This document shows positions 1 to 7,200 of a DNA stretch of 11,328 nucleotides, piece by piece. The first letter of the stretch is position 1, and each line of letters begins with the position of its first letter. The DNA is taken from the NCBI GenBank assembly GCA_947624475.1, contig CANQKK010000017.1, positions 1-11,328 of the forward strand, read 5' to 3'. The notes below the pieces were generated by a model. It ran no database searches and was not told the origin of the DNA. It was given only the letters and a program-made list of their open reading frames with translations. Position numbers and translations under genes: made by a program. This DNA comes from an uncultured Bacilli bacterium. GTDB taxonomy: Bacteria > Bacillota_I > Bacilli_A > RF39 > UBA660.

Positions 1-121
1 TTTTGTTGAAAACTTTTACTATTAAAGTCTTATTTTATTGGATTTTATTCTTAAAAATATTTTTTTCTGTTGATAGGGTGTAAATAGTTACTATATAACT
101 GCATAACTTCAAAAAAAGAGA
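1..121. other. Non-coding AT-rich leader
   Basis: I see no supportable gene here. Short open stretches at the left edge (one stopping near position 25, another near 83) could be the tail of an upstream gene, but they are too short to call. A small inverted repeat, AGTTA/TAACT at 86-90 and 96-100, overlaps a possible second promoter (TTGATA at 70-75 with a TATA-rich box near 92-99). It could be an operator, but such AT-rich repeats are common by chance. Confidence 0.4.
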
Positions 122-150
122 TTGACTTTTAATAAAATTTATTGTAATAT
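122..150 (+). promoter_or_regulatory. Probable sigma-A type promoter for the pilin-like gene
   Basis: TTGACT at 122-127 (five of six matches to TTGACA) is followed after exactly 17 bases by TAATAT at 145-150 (four of six matches to TATAAT). Transcription would start near 157, giving a leader of about 20 bases that begins just before the ribosome site at 163-170. Spacing and position fit a vegetative promoter. It is read from the sequence only. Confidence 0.6.
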
Positions 151-162
151 ATAAGTATAGTT

Positions 163-170
163 GAAGGAGG
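163..170 (+). promoter_or_regulatory. Ribosome binding site that fixes the pilin-like start
   Basis: GAAGGAGG lies eight bases before ATG at 179. An in-frame TTG at 161 would extend the protein by six residues, but that codon and those after it are the ribosome site itself, so ATG 179 is the real start. Confidence 0.8.
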
Positions 171-178
171 GAAAAAGT

Positions 179-562
179 ATGTATTTTTTGGATTGTCAAC
201 ATAACTTAAAACCAATAATGACCGTTGCAGGATGGATAGTCTTTTTAATTCAAATTGGAGTGCCAATCCTTTTAGTAATTTTTGGTATGATTGATTTAGG
301 AAGAGCAGTTATATCAAGCAAAGAAGACGAAGTTAAAAAAGCTACTAAAGCATTTGGCAAAAGATTAATTTACGCAGCCGCTGTATTTATAGTTGTGTGG
401 TTGGTTAGAATGGTTTTAGGATGGGTTCCTAGCTTGTTTGGTAAAGATGAAGTTGGAGATACTAATTCTTGGAAGTCTTGTTGGGAATGTGTAGCATCAA
501 GAGGAGAAGAAAGTAGTAACCCTGAGAGTGGTTGTCATTTTACAAAATCTGAAGAAGAATAA
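179..562 (+). CDS. VirB2/TrbC-like small pilin-type membrane protein
   Basis: Predicted product is 127 residues with no cleavable signal peptide recognised. Two hydrophobic helices (about residues 15-40 and 62-82) flank a short charged loop (about 45-61, rich in K, E and D), the usual hairpin layout of VirB2/TrbC-type T4SS pilin proteins. Key pattern: P29, G36, then IDLGRAV at 38-44, a KEDE loop, and KR at 61-62. Cys6 lies before helix 1, and Cys101, Cys104 (a CWEC motif) and Cys119 lie after helix 2, all predicted on the outer face, so disulfides are possible. The same pattern recurs at the C-terminus of the next gene. It has its own promoter and a perfect ribosome site, and is separated from the next gene by 219 bases, so it may be expressed separately and at higher level, as expected for a structural subunit. 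The pilin assignment rests on topology and context; a channel-associated role is also possible. Confidence 0.72.
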   Translation: MYFLDCQHNLKPIMTVAGWIVFLIQIGVPILLVIFGMIDLGRAVISSKEDEVKKATKAFGKRLIYAAAVFIVVWLVRMVLGWVPSLFGKDEVGDTNSWKSCWECVASRGEESSNPESGCHFTKSEEE

Positions 563-572
563 TTAATATAAT

Positions 573-624
573 GACAAAAATTAATAATTCATCAAGTAAT
601 TGATAATTGTTAATTTTTAGCGTC
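573..624 (+). other. Imperfect AT-rich hairpin downstream of the pilin-like gene
   Basis: Bases 576-594 pair with 601-618 (AAAAATTAA-type arms with one mismatch and one bulge). GAC 573-575 can extend the stem by pairing with GTC 622-624 past a small bulge. It starts ten bases after the stop codon. It could protect the 3' end of the pilin message or act as a weak terminator, but there is no separate T-run after the stem. It has almost no GC pairs, so its stability is uncertain. Confidence 0.35.
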
Positions 625-660
625 AATTAAAACATAACTATTATAGTATAAATTAGTATT

Positions 661-724
661 AATCATTTTTTATTAAATGTGATATAATATCTCTATTTTT
701 TAATAAAAAATGATTTTTTTTTTT
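661..724 (+). terminator. Probable rho-independent terminator, AT-only stem with T11 tract
   Basis: A perfect 15-base inverted repeat (661-675 with 701-715) extends by two further A-T pairs to a 17-base stem with a 21-base loop. An unbroken run of eleven T begins at 714. Only one G-C pair is present, but the stem is long and the T tract strong. It lies about 100 bases after the pilin-like stop and 58 bases before the next start, so it could end or attenuate the pilin transcript. The loop itself carries an extended -10 sequence (680-688). Confidence 0.5.
680..688 (+). promoter_or_regulatory. Extended -10 promoter element, upstream copy
   Basis: TGATATAAT gives a TGn extension plus a perfect TATAAT at 683-688. 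The -35 region is poor (around 660-665). Extended -10 promoters can work without a -35. Its start would fall near 695, upstream of the T11 tract, so its transcript would contain only the right arm of the hairpin. Confidence 0.4.
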
Positions 725-733
725 CCTTTTTTA

Positions 734-742
734 TGATATAAT
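734..742 (+). promoter_or_regulatory. Extended -10 promoter element for the main T4SS operon
   Basis: TGATATAAT, identical to the copy at 680-688, has TATAAT at 737-742. The -35 position is occupied by the T tract. The start would be near 749, giving a leader of about 33 bases that includes the GGAG at 769-772 and ends at GTG 782. It is the best placed promoter for the genes from 782 to 9540. Confidence 0.55.
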
Positions 743-781
743 GAAAATATAATAAATTCTTATGGGCTGGAGTGATTAATT

Positions 782-2548
782 GTGAAGAAAAAATATTTTT
801 ATTGTTTTTTTATCATGTTATCGTTATTTTTGTTTATCAATAGTGCAAGTAGCGCTACAATGTATATGAAGTGTGGAGATTATTCCTTTTATACTATAAC
901 GCCAGGATCAGAATTGACGTCTGATCTAGATAGAAAAAAAATAGATGGAAACACTGTAAGAATAATTGATAATACTTCATCAGATAATAATAATACAATA
1001 ACTTTTGGGGTTCTTTCTGGTAATTGGGCAACTGATAGTAGTAACATTGATAGTAAAGATAAGCAAGATTATGAAATTTATGAGGATGTTGATGCAGTTG
1101 CTGAGAAATTAAAATCCGGGGTATGTCCTGAAAGTGTTTCTCTAAAGAAAGATAAATATAATTTAGGAGGAATTGGATCGTCGCCCAAGAGTAAATCCGA
1201 AATAACAAGCCCTGAGTATGTAATATATAGCTATAAACCTACTAATTTTGATTATCCAGTAGTAATCGCCGAAGCTTACAATACTTCTGGAACCTATGCT
1301 TTTATAAATCATAAGCTTGAAAATGAAAAATCAGTTACCATGCGAGGGAGTACTCTTTATGTACCATATTCTGCAGGCGAGTATCAAATTAAATTAATGG
1401 AAAAACGATCAGAAGCAAGTATTATGAACAATTCTTTTTGGAAAATCAGTAACACTTTTACAACACACTATCCTTACGTTATGGGTGTTTGCTCTGATCG
1501 TAATACATGCTTTGGCGATCCTTATTATTACAAAATTATTTTAAGTAGCGATGAAACGTTACAAACAGATTTAAAACTAGAGGATATAGTCAGAGACTGG
1601 ACCGATAATGAGATGATTAACCAATCAAACTTAAATAATATTAACAGTTTAAAGAACAGCGAACTAATTGATACCGCTAAAAATATTGATAATTCAGCTA
1701 AAAATAATACAAAATATAATTTTACGAATGAGTATACTGCAACTACTATGGTTGATGATTTGACAACTACTTTGGAAGAATTAAAAAATTTCTATCCGGG
1801 AAATTTTATTGATTATAGTGGTTGTGACGAAGACGGAACTACAGAATCTTCCACAGCTTCTGTCATGTCTTACTTTTGGAATGAAATAGGTAAAAAGGCT
1901 TTTGAAAACACTGGTACGGATATTAATTTTACTAATTATTGCAGTGCTAGTATACCAGTCGATTTAGCACCTCTTAGTCATTCTGAAAATATAGTAGAAT
2001 TAGAAAAAATTATAAAAAATGCTGTAGAAAATAAAATAACAGAGATAAATTCTTCCGATGGTATTAATCTTTTGAATTTTGAAGAACAAATAAATGAATA
2101 TATAAGAAGTTTTACAACCTCAATAATATATATTGATAATAACTTTGATCAATTAGTTTCTTCTGGAATGCTAGATAGTAGTTATAAAGAAACTATCGAA
2201 TCATTAAGAGGTAGCTATGAAAAATTTGCCAATGAAAAAGGCATAGCAGTAGTAATGGATTGCAAAGGATTATTAGGACAAGAACTTGTTGATAAAATAA
2301 ATAGTTATTTAAATATAATTAAAATAGCAATACCTTTGATTTTAATATTACTAGGAACAATAGATTTTTGTAAGGCAGTTTTTGCTTCTGATGAAAATGC
2401 AATTGACTCTGCAAAAAAAGACTTCATCAAAAGATTGGCAATAGCAATATTAATATTTATTGCCCCTTCAATTATCAATTTATTATTACAATTAGCAAAT
2501 AAAGTATGGCCAATTATTGAGCCTAGTACTTGTGGACTATGGGAATAA
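782..2548 (+). CDS. Large secreted protein ending in a VirB2-like two-helix module
   Basis: The product has 588 residues. It begins at GTG with GGAG nine bases upstream, and has a classic signal peptide (KKK, hydrophobic stretch, likely cleavage after Ala25). Residues 26 to about 490 form a predicted extracellular region that I do not recognise. It is rich in Asn, Ser and Thr, with Cys at 31, 115, 237, 243, 348 and 387. The last ~100 residues carry two membrane helices (about 512-534 and 550-572) around a charged loop, with Pro518, a TIDFCKAV motif (526-533), a KR pair and extracellular-side Cys494 and Cys584. This matches the small protein at 179-562 along its whole core. It is the first gene of an apparent operon, 33 bases before the channel gene. 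The layout suggests a surface-exposed T4SS component tethered by a pilin-type hairpin, perhaps an adhesin or the base or tip of the surface structure; that role is inference. Confidence 0.7.
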   Translation: MKKKYFYCFFIMLSLFLFINSASSATMYMKCGDYSFYTITPGSELTSDLDRKKIDGNTVRIIDNTSSDNNNTITFGVLSGNWATDSSNIDSKDKQDYEIYEDVDAVAEKLKSGVCPESVSLKKDKYNLGGIGSSPKSKSEITSPEYVIYSYKPTNFDYPVVIAEAYNTSGTYAFINHKLENEKSVTMRGSTLYVPYSAGEYQIKLMEKRSEASIMNNSFWKISNTFTTHYPYVMGVCSDRNTCFGDPYYYKIILSSDETLQTDLKLEDIVRDWTDNEMINQSNLNNINSLKNSELIDTAKNIDNSAKNNTKYNFTNEYTATTMVDDLTTTLEELKNFYPGNFIDYSGCDEDGTTESSTASVMSYFWNEIGKKAFENTGTDINFTNYCSASIPVDLAPLSHSENIVELEKIIKNAVENKITEINSSDGINLLNFEEQINEYIRSFTTSIIYIDNNFDQLVSSGMLDSSYKETIESLRGSYEKFANEKGIAVVMDCKGLLGQELVDKINSYLNIIKIAIPLILILLGTIDFCKAVFASDENAIDSAKKDFIKRLAIAILIFIAPSIINLLLQLANKVWPIIEPSTCGLWE

Positions 2549-2581
2549 AATATATTTTAGATAAAAAACTAGGAGGTAAAT

Positions 2582-4510
2582 ATGATTTATAGTTTATCAC
2601 TTATTGATATTGCTGATGCGATTATTCAAGCACTAAGAACTTTTGGTGCTTCAATAGCAGCCTTGATATATAATTTAATAGTGCATATGTATAACCTTTT
2701 TCAGTTACTTACTAAAGCTGAGATTTTAGATAATGATTTTGTTAATGCTATATATCAGAGAGCAGGGTTAATTTTAGGAATATTCATGTTATTTAAATTG
2801 ACATTTAGTTTTATTCAGTCATTAATAGACCCTAATAAATTAACTGATAATACTAATGGAGCGGCCGCTGTTATAAAAAGAACGATAATTGCCATTGTTC
2901 TTCTTGGTACGACACCATTTATTTTTAGGGAGGCTATAGATTTACAAAATTTAATTATTGGTAATAACTCTACCTCTAATAATGTTTTATATAAATTAGT
3001 GGTAGGAAATATTGATACAGATACAAATAATTTTGGAAAAGTTTTGTCAACAAGATTATATTTTTCACTTTTTCGTGACGATAAGAGTCCATTTTATGAC
3101 GAAGGAGACTGTGGTTATAACGAAAAAATTTGTGAAAGATATGAATCTAAAAATCTTGAAACAATAGAAGAAAATATAAGAACTAAAGATGATTTAACTT
3201 TCAATGACACTTTACCACTTTTAACTTACGTTGATGCTAATGGTGAATATGAAATTGAATATAACTGGTTATTAAGTGTAATAGTAGGAGGCTTTGTTCT
3301 ATACATGCTTTTCATTTATTGCTTTCAAGTTGGAGCCAGAGTTTTTCAGTTAGCTTTTCTACAATTAATAGCTCCTATTCCAATTTTATCGTATATCTCA
3401 ACTCCTGAAGGAACATTTAAAAATTGGGTAAAAAAATGTTTAGCTACATATCTAGATTTATTTATAAGACTTGTAATAATTTATTTTGTTGTATATTTAT
3501 CAACATATATTTTGGAACAATTAAACAATTCAGAAAGTATTTTGATGACTAGTATGGGAATCTCTAATGATAACATCCTTTTTGGTATAATAGAAATTAT
3601 TCTCATAATTAGTTTGCTAATGTTCGGAAAGAAAGTTCCTGAATTAATTAAAGATTTATTTCCATCCATGGGTGGATCAGGATTAAGTCTCGGCTTAAAA
3701 ATGCCAAGCCCATTAAAAGGTGCTTTAGCCTTCGGTACAGGAGCGGTAATAGGAGGTGTAGGCGCTGCAGCTTCCAATACAATACATGGCTTTATGAATA
3801 CAAGAAAAAAATATAAAGAAATAAGAGGAGAAAGAGATGCTAACGGTGACTTCACGAACAGCAGACTAAAGTCGTTATGGATGAGTAAAAGCACAATTGG
3901 AAAGGGAGCAGCATCAATAGTTGGTGGCGTTGTCGGCGGAATGTGGGCTGGAAGAAAAACAAAAGATATAAGAAATGTTGGCAATGTTATTAGAACAACA
4001 AATGAAAATAGAGATAAAAGAGAAATTAAAGCAGCAGCTGGCTACCATTGGTATAATCCTATTCCTAGTGTTCAAGACAAAGTATTGGGATTTGCCGGAG
4101 AGAAAACTAACGCTGAACAAAAGATTAAAGAAGCAAACTTTACAAAACAAGGACTTGAGAGAGCAAAACAAATTAGTTGGAATAACTTTGCAGAAGCAAA
4201 TCCAAATTCTGATCTAGGATTACTATCAAGTATGCATGAAACAAAATCAACTATGAATGGTAATAAAGTTTGGGTAGGAGTGAACAGTAATGACGGCAAA
4301 CCAACATATTACGTAAAAGAAGGTGATAATTTCTTAGGAGTTGATTTTGATGATGAAACTAAAGAATTTTCTCATAACGGAAATAATCTTAGTACAAATG
4401 AAGCTGAAATGATTAGCAAAAGTGCTCAAATGGATAAGGCAATCGGCGATCAAAGTAAGGTAATTAAAGGACTAGAAGCTGCAAAAAATGATGCAAATAG
4501 TAAAAAATAA
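2582..4510 (+). CDS. VirB6/TrbL-like polytopic membrane channel protein
   Basis: The product has 642 residues; ATG follows AGGAGG by five bases. Predicted membrane helices lie near residues 22-42, 62-80, 98-117, 230-249, 253-272, 290-312 and 332-350. The loop at about 118-228, carrying Cys177 and Cys184, is probably outside. The stretch FLQLIAPIPILSYI (259-272) is the type of helix found in Gram-positive VirB6/TrbL-like proteins. After helix seven come two glycine-rich segments (about 363-396 and 440-457) and a hydrophilic tail of roughly 180 residues, rich in Lys and Asn, predicted cytoplasmic. Family knowledge places VirB6/TrbL-type proteins in the inner-membrane channel of the T4SS, contacting substrate and VirB4. 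Its position between the surface protein and the PrgI-like/VirB4 genes agrees. Sequence conservation in this family is low, so the call relies on topology and context. Confidence 0.75.
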   Translation: MIYSLSLIDIADAIIQALRTFGASIAALIYNLIVHMYNLFQLLTKAEILDNDFVNAIYQRAGLILGIFMLFKLTFSFIQSLIDPNKLTDNTNGAAAVIKRTIIAIVLLGTTPFIFREAIDLQNLIIGNNSTSNNVLYKLVVGNIDTDTNNFGKVLSTRLYFSLFRDDKSPFYDEGDCGYNEKICERYESKNLETIEENIRTKDDLTFNDTLPLLTYVDANGEYEIEYNWLLSVIVGGFVLYMLFIYCFQVGARVFQLAFLQLIAPIPILSYISTPEGTFKNWVKKCLATYLDLFIRLVIIYFVVYLSTYILEQLNNSESILMTSMGISNDNILFGIIEIILIISLLMFGKKVPELIKDLFPSMGGSGLSLGLKMPSPLKGALAFGTGAVIGGVGAAASNTIHGFMNTRKKYKEIRGERDANGDFTNSRLKSLWMSKSTIGKGAASIVGGVVGGMWAGRKTKDIRNVGNVIRTTNENRDKREIKAAAGYHWYNPIPSVQDKVLGFAGEKTNAEQKIKEANFTKQGLERAKQISWNNFAEANPNSDLGLLSSMHETKSTMNGNKVWVGVNSNDGKPTYYVKEGDNFLGVDFDDETKEFSHNGNNLSTNEAEMISKSAQMDKAIGDQSKVIKGLEAAKNDANSKK

Positions 4511-4528
4511 AATAGGAGTGTGATACTA

Positions 4529-4711
4529 ATGAATGGATATTTAGTACCTGCAAATGCTAAGAGAGGTACATTAATATTAAATGTTTTTAAACCATTTGAT
4601 TTAATTATGTTTGGAACAGGAATCCTAGTAACTCTATTACTTTTGGTAATTGTTAGATCAGATAATACATCAGTGATATTGTTATCTTGTTTGCAGTTAC
4701 TGGTTTTCTAG
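4529..4711 (+). CDS. PrgI-like T4SS membrane protein, N-terminal part before a frame break
   Basis: The start is ATG 4529, ten bases after GGAG (4515-4518); an in-frame GTG at 4520 is too close to that site. The frame encodes about 60 residues and stops at TAG 4709-4711. It opens MNGYLVPANAKRG, followed by a basic, amphipathic stretch and one hydrophobic helix (about residues 26-43). This is the N-terminal half of the small two-helix PrgI-family protein (VirB3-like) that normally lies immediately upstream of VirB4 in Gram-positive systems. The second helix and the conserved C-terminal part continue in the -1 frame, open from 4666, so the native protein should be about 106 residues. The last dozen or so codons before the TAG are probably not native. 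Either a one-base deletion, an assembly error or a frameshift event explains it. Confidence 0.6.
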   Translation: MNGYLVPANAKRGTLILNVFKPFDLIMFGTGILVTLLLLVIVRSDNTSVILLSCLQLLVF

Positions 4712-4848
4712 TAGTTCCAATACCTAATTATCATAATGTACTTGGTGCTATTAGAAGTATATTTAACTTTTTTACAGAAAGAAGAAATTATATATGGAAG
4801 GGTTGGTGTTTCTATGAAAAACTCGGAAGCGAAGACGACAAAAAGTAG
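4666..4848 (+). pseudogene. PrgI-like protein, C-terminal part in the -1 frame
   Basis: Reading in the frame of 4681, the sequence gives a hydrophobic helix followed by FLVVPIPNYHNV, then a basic segment with TERRNY and WKGWCFYEK, ending at TAG 4846-4848. No credible start codon or ribosome site serves it. Joined to the protein beginning at 4529 by a single -1 shift somewhere in 4666-4711, it makes a normal-sized two-helix PrgI-like subunit. The end overlaps the start of the VirB4 N-domain gene by 35 bases, as expected for coupled translation. The coding quality of both halves argues for a recent lesion or a sequence error rather than old decay. Confidence 0.65.
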
Positions 4849-5377
4849 TTCAAAATTTACTGAAGACTGGTTGCCTGTGAAAGCTATATCTAACGGAAGT
4901 ATTCTGCTAGATAATAAACTTAAAGTTACAGGAGTGAAGATAAGACCTAGAAATATCTTTATTTTAGATGGTATTACGCAAGATAACATAATTATAGCTT
5001 TGAAAAATTTTTATAATACCATTGATTTTGAATTTTGGTTAATATCCGCTGATCGCCCTGTCGATTTAAATAGTTATCTAGCAAGATTGCAACTTTTATA
5101 TAATCAGACAACAAGTCCCGCAGTTCGAAAATTAATCAATCAAGATATTAACAAAGCAAACGACTTTATGAATAATAATGTAACTGATACTGAGTATTAT
5201 ATATTATTTAAAGAAAAAAATGATGATCTAATTCAAAAGAGACTTCGTACTTTGATAACAGGTCTTGCTAATGCTGGTCTTGAATCAACTCAAGTATCAA
5301 ATGATGATCTTCGAATAATATTAGATAATTTCTTAAATAGTGGAATGACAACTAATTTTGGGACGGTGATTTCATAA
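4814..5377 (+). CDS. VirB4 N-terminal domain protein (separate subunit)
   Basis: The product has 187 residues from ATG 4814; GGAAGGG at 4796-4802 lies upstream inside the PrgI-like frame. An in-frame ATG at 4736 has no ribosome site and would fall deep inside that gene. The protein is soluble, with no membrane helix. It opens with a charged, Ser/Thr/Lys-rich leader, then WLPVKAI near residue 20, a β-rich part with VKIRPRNIFIL, and a helical part containing DFEFWLISADRPVDL. This looks like the N-terminal, non-ATPase domain of VirB4/TraE-type proteins, which is usually fused to the ATPase. With the next gene it sums to about 781 residues, typical of whole VirB4. Its TAA overlaps the next ATG (TAATG at 5375-5379), so the two should be made in equal amounts and act together at the membrane face. 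Confidence 0.68.
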   Translation: MKNSEAKTTKSSSKFTEDWLPVKAISNGSILLDNKLKVTGVKIRPRNIFILDGITQDNIIIALKNFYNTIDFEFWLISADRPVDLNSYLARLQLLYNQTTSPAVRKLINQDINKANDFMNNNVTDTEYYILFKEKNDDLIQKRLRTLITGLANAGLESTQVSNDDLRIILDNFLNSGMTTNFGTVIS

Positions 5378-7161
5378 TGAATTTAAAAAGTGAATTAGCT
5401 CCAAAAGGATTACAATTTAATCCAGCAGATTTTGTAATTAGCGATCGATATGCTACAATTTTAACTGTAATATCTTACCCTAGATTTATTGGAACCGGTT
5501 ATTTAGCCAATTTAACCAACATATCGGGAGTAAAATTAGTAATAAAACATATTCCCCTTCCTTTTTCTGTTTTATCAAAAATGTTAAACAAAGAGATAGC
5601 GGATTTAAAAAGCAGATATCAGCAAGAGAAAGATAGAACTATTCAAGAGAGAATTAGACAAGATGTTGACTCATTAGAATACTTTATTCAGCAGTTTACT
5701 GCTTCTCAGGCTAAGACTTTCGATTTTCAAATGCATATTATGGTTACTGCTGATACTAGGGAAGAATTAGAAAATAAAAAGGTAAATCTCAAGAATTACC
5801 TAGACGCTATGGAACTTAGAGCCATACCTTTAAGATTTGAACAAGAAAAAGTATTAAAATCAATTCTTCCAATATTTGGTAAACAATCTATTGAAGATAG
5901 AATTGGTACTCCTATGCCATCTCCAACAATGGCTGCTATGTATCCTTTTATCTTTGATAGCATCAAAGATGATGGATTATCGACCCTTCTTGGCGTAGAT
6001 TTTTCTGGTGGCGTAGTACTATTTAATCAATTTCTATTCCAATTAAAGAAAGAAAGTAATCGAAACAATGCCAATATGATTATTCTTGGTACATCTGGTA
6101 GTGGTAAATCTACTGCTGCTAAGTTGATTCTTCGAAGTCATATTCGAAATGGTTATCAAATTGTTGCTGTTGATCCTGAAGGTGAGATTAGTGAAATGAC
6201 TAACATGTATGGAGGAGATGTCATCGATCTTGGTAAAGGTGGAGAGTTTGGAATGGTAAATCCTCTTGAGGTTATCTTGGATGCTGATGAAGATGAAATC
6301 CAAAAAGGTTTGGGATATACTGTTTTAAATAAGACACTTCAATCTTTAAAAGCTTTTATGAAGTACTATTCACCTGACATTGAAGAGGACGTCCTTGCAC
6401 TATTTAGCGAAATAGTACAAGATACTTATGCAAGATTTGGTATAACATTTACTTCTGACTTTTCTAAGTTTACATCTAATGATTATCCAACTTTCGGTGA
6501 TGTCTATGTAACTGTAACAAGTAAATTAACATCTATGACCGTAAAGACTCATGAACGAGACGTTATGGAAAAACTTGAGTTAAAATTAAGACCATTAGTT
6601 AGAGAACTTAAATACTACTTTAACGGTCATACTTCAATAAATACAGAAAGTGACTTTTTAGTATTTAATATTAAAGAACTTATGAATTCTGATGTAAATA
6701 TTCGAAATGCTCTTTTATTCAACGTTTTAAAGTTTGCTTGGGGATTATGCTTAAATCCTAAGGTTAATACTGTTTTATCCGTTGATGAAGCACATGTATT
6801 ACTAGGTGCTAAAAATGAATTAGGAGCCGAGTTCTTAGCCCAAGTACAGAGAAGAGCAAGAAAGTACAATACTGGTACAATTATTATAACCCAGCAACCA
6901 TCAGACTTTGTTGCGGATGGAATCTTGATGCATGGTAAAGCAATATTTGATAATTCTTCATATTATTTAGTTATGGGATTAAAAAAACAATCAGTTGAAG
7001 ATTTATCCATGTTAATTGATTTAAATGATAGTGAAAAAGAAGGAATAAAAAGATTTAGTCAAGGTGAAGCCTTATTCGTTTGTGGAAATCGAAGAATGCA
7101 AATTAATGTTATTGTAACCGAAGAAGAATTAGAATCATTTGGTTCGGGTGGTGGATTATAA
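5377..7161 (+). CDS. virB4: VirB4/TraE-family T4SS ATPase
   Basis: The product has 594 residues. It starts at ATG 5377 inside TAATG, with a weak GGTGA upstream, so translation is probably coupled to the preceding gene. Residues 1-220 are the middle VirB4 domain, with a charged helical stretch at about 66-112. The RecA-like ATPase follows: Walker A GTSGSGKST at 238-246, DPEGE at 266-270, Walker B VLSVDEAH at 466-473 with Asp470 and Glu471, a basic RRARKYNTG segment near 492-500, and the TQQPSDF motif at 505-511. All expected nucleotide-binding residues are intact. VirB4 proteins are cytoplasmic, membrane-associated ATPases that energise assembly and transport of T4SSs. It is the most securely identified protein of the operon and defines the locus as a T4SS. 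Confidence 0.93.
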   Translation: MNLKSELAPKGLQFNPADFVISDRYATILTVISYPRFIGTGYLANLTNISGVKLVIKHIPLPFSVLSKMLNKEIADLKSRYQQEKDRTIQERIRQDVDSLEYFIQQFTASQAKTFDFQMHIMVTADTREELENKKVNLKNYLDAMELRAIPLRFEQEKVLKSILPIFGKQSIEDRIGTPMPSPTMAAMYPFIFDSIKDDGLSTLLGVDFSGGVVLFNQFLFQLKKESNRNNANMIILGTSGSGKSTAAKLILRSHIRNGYQIVAVDPEGEISEMTNMYGGDVIDLGKGGEFGMVNPLEVILDADEDEIQKGLGYTVLNKTLQSLKAFMKYYSPDIEEDVLALFSEIVQDTYARFGITFTSDFSKFTSNDYPTFGDVYVTVTSKLTSMTVKTHERDVMEKLELKLRPLVRELKYYFNGHTSINTESDFLVFNIKELMNSDVNIRNALLFNVLKFAWGLCLNPKVNTVLSVDEAHVLLGAKNELGAEFLAQVQRRARKYNTGTIIITQQPSDFVADGILMHGKAIFDNSSYYLVMGLKKQSVEDLSMLIDLNDSEKEGIKRFSQGEALFVCGNRRMQINVIVTEEELESFGSGGGL

Positions 7162-7200
7162 ACTAAAAGTTAGTTTTTCAAAGTTTGGTGGTGAAGTTAA

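Noticed and set aside
9..31. Hairpin at the left edge as a terminator of an upstream gene
   Set aside because: The stem is five pairs plus two outer pairs after a mismatch, and no strong T tract follows.
161..178. Upstream TTG start for the pilin-like gene
   Set aside because: It overlaps the GAAGGAGG ribosome site that serves ATG 179 at ideal spacing.
3481..3984. Long reverse-strand open frame inside the VirB6-like gene
   Set aside because: It lies wholly opposite a well-supported gene, has no ribosome site and no recognisable protein features; the other reverse-strand frames (894-1208, 4072-4299, 6043-6303, 7281-7526, 8630-9134, 10858-11261) are rejected for the same reason.
3975..4217. 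Second forward-strand open frame inside the VirB6-like gene
   Set aside because: It is a Lys/Gln-rich shadow frame of the tail of that gene with no ribosome site.
4700..4711. Programmed -1 frameshift site (GGTTTTC before TAG)
   Set aside because: It does not fit the X-XXY-YYZ rule because the P-site codon would mispair, and no clear stimulatory stem was seen downstream; kept only as a weak alternative to a base deletion.
4736..4813. Earlier ATG for the VirB4 N-domain gene
   Set aside because: There is no ribosome site before it, and the extra residues come from the antisense-like shadow of the PrgI-like second helix in another frame; ATG 4814 has GGAAGGG upstream.
7160..7178. Small hairpin with T-run between virB4 and the SpoIID/CHAP gene
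   Set aside because: The stem is only about seven pairs with a single G-C pair and a three-base loop, so it is unlikely to end transcription within the operon.
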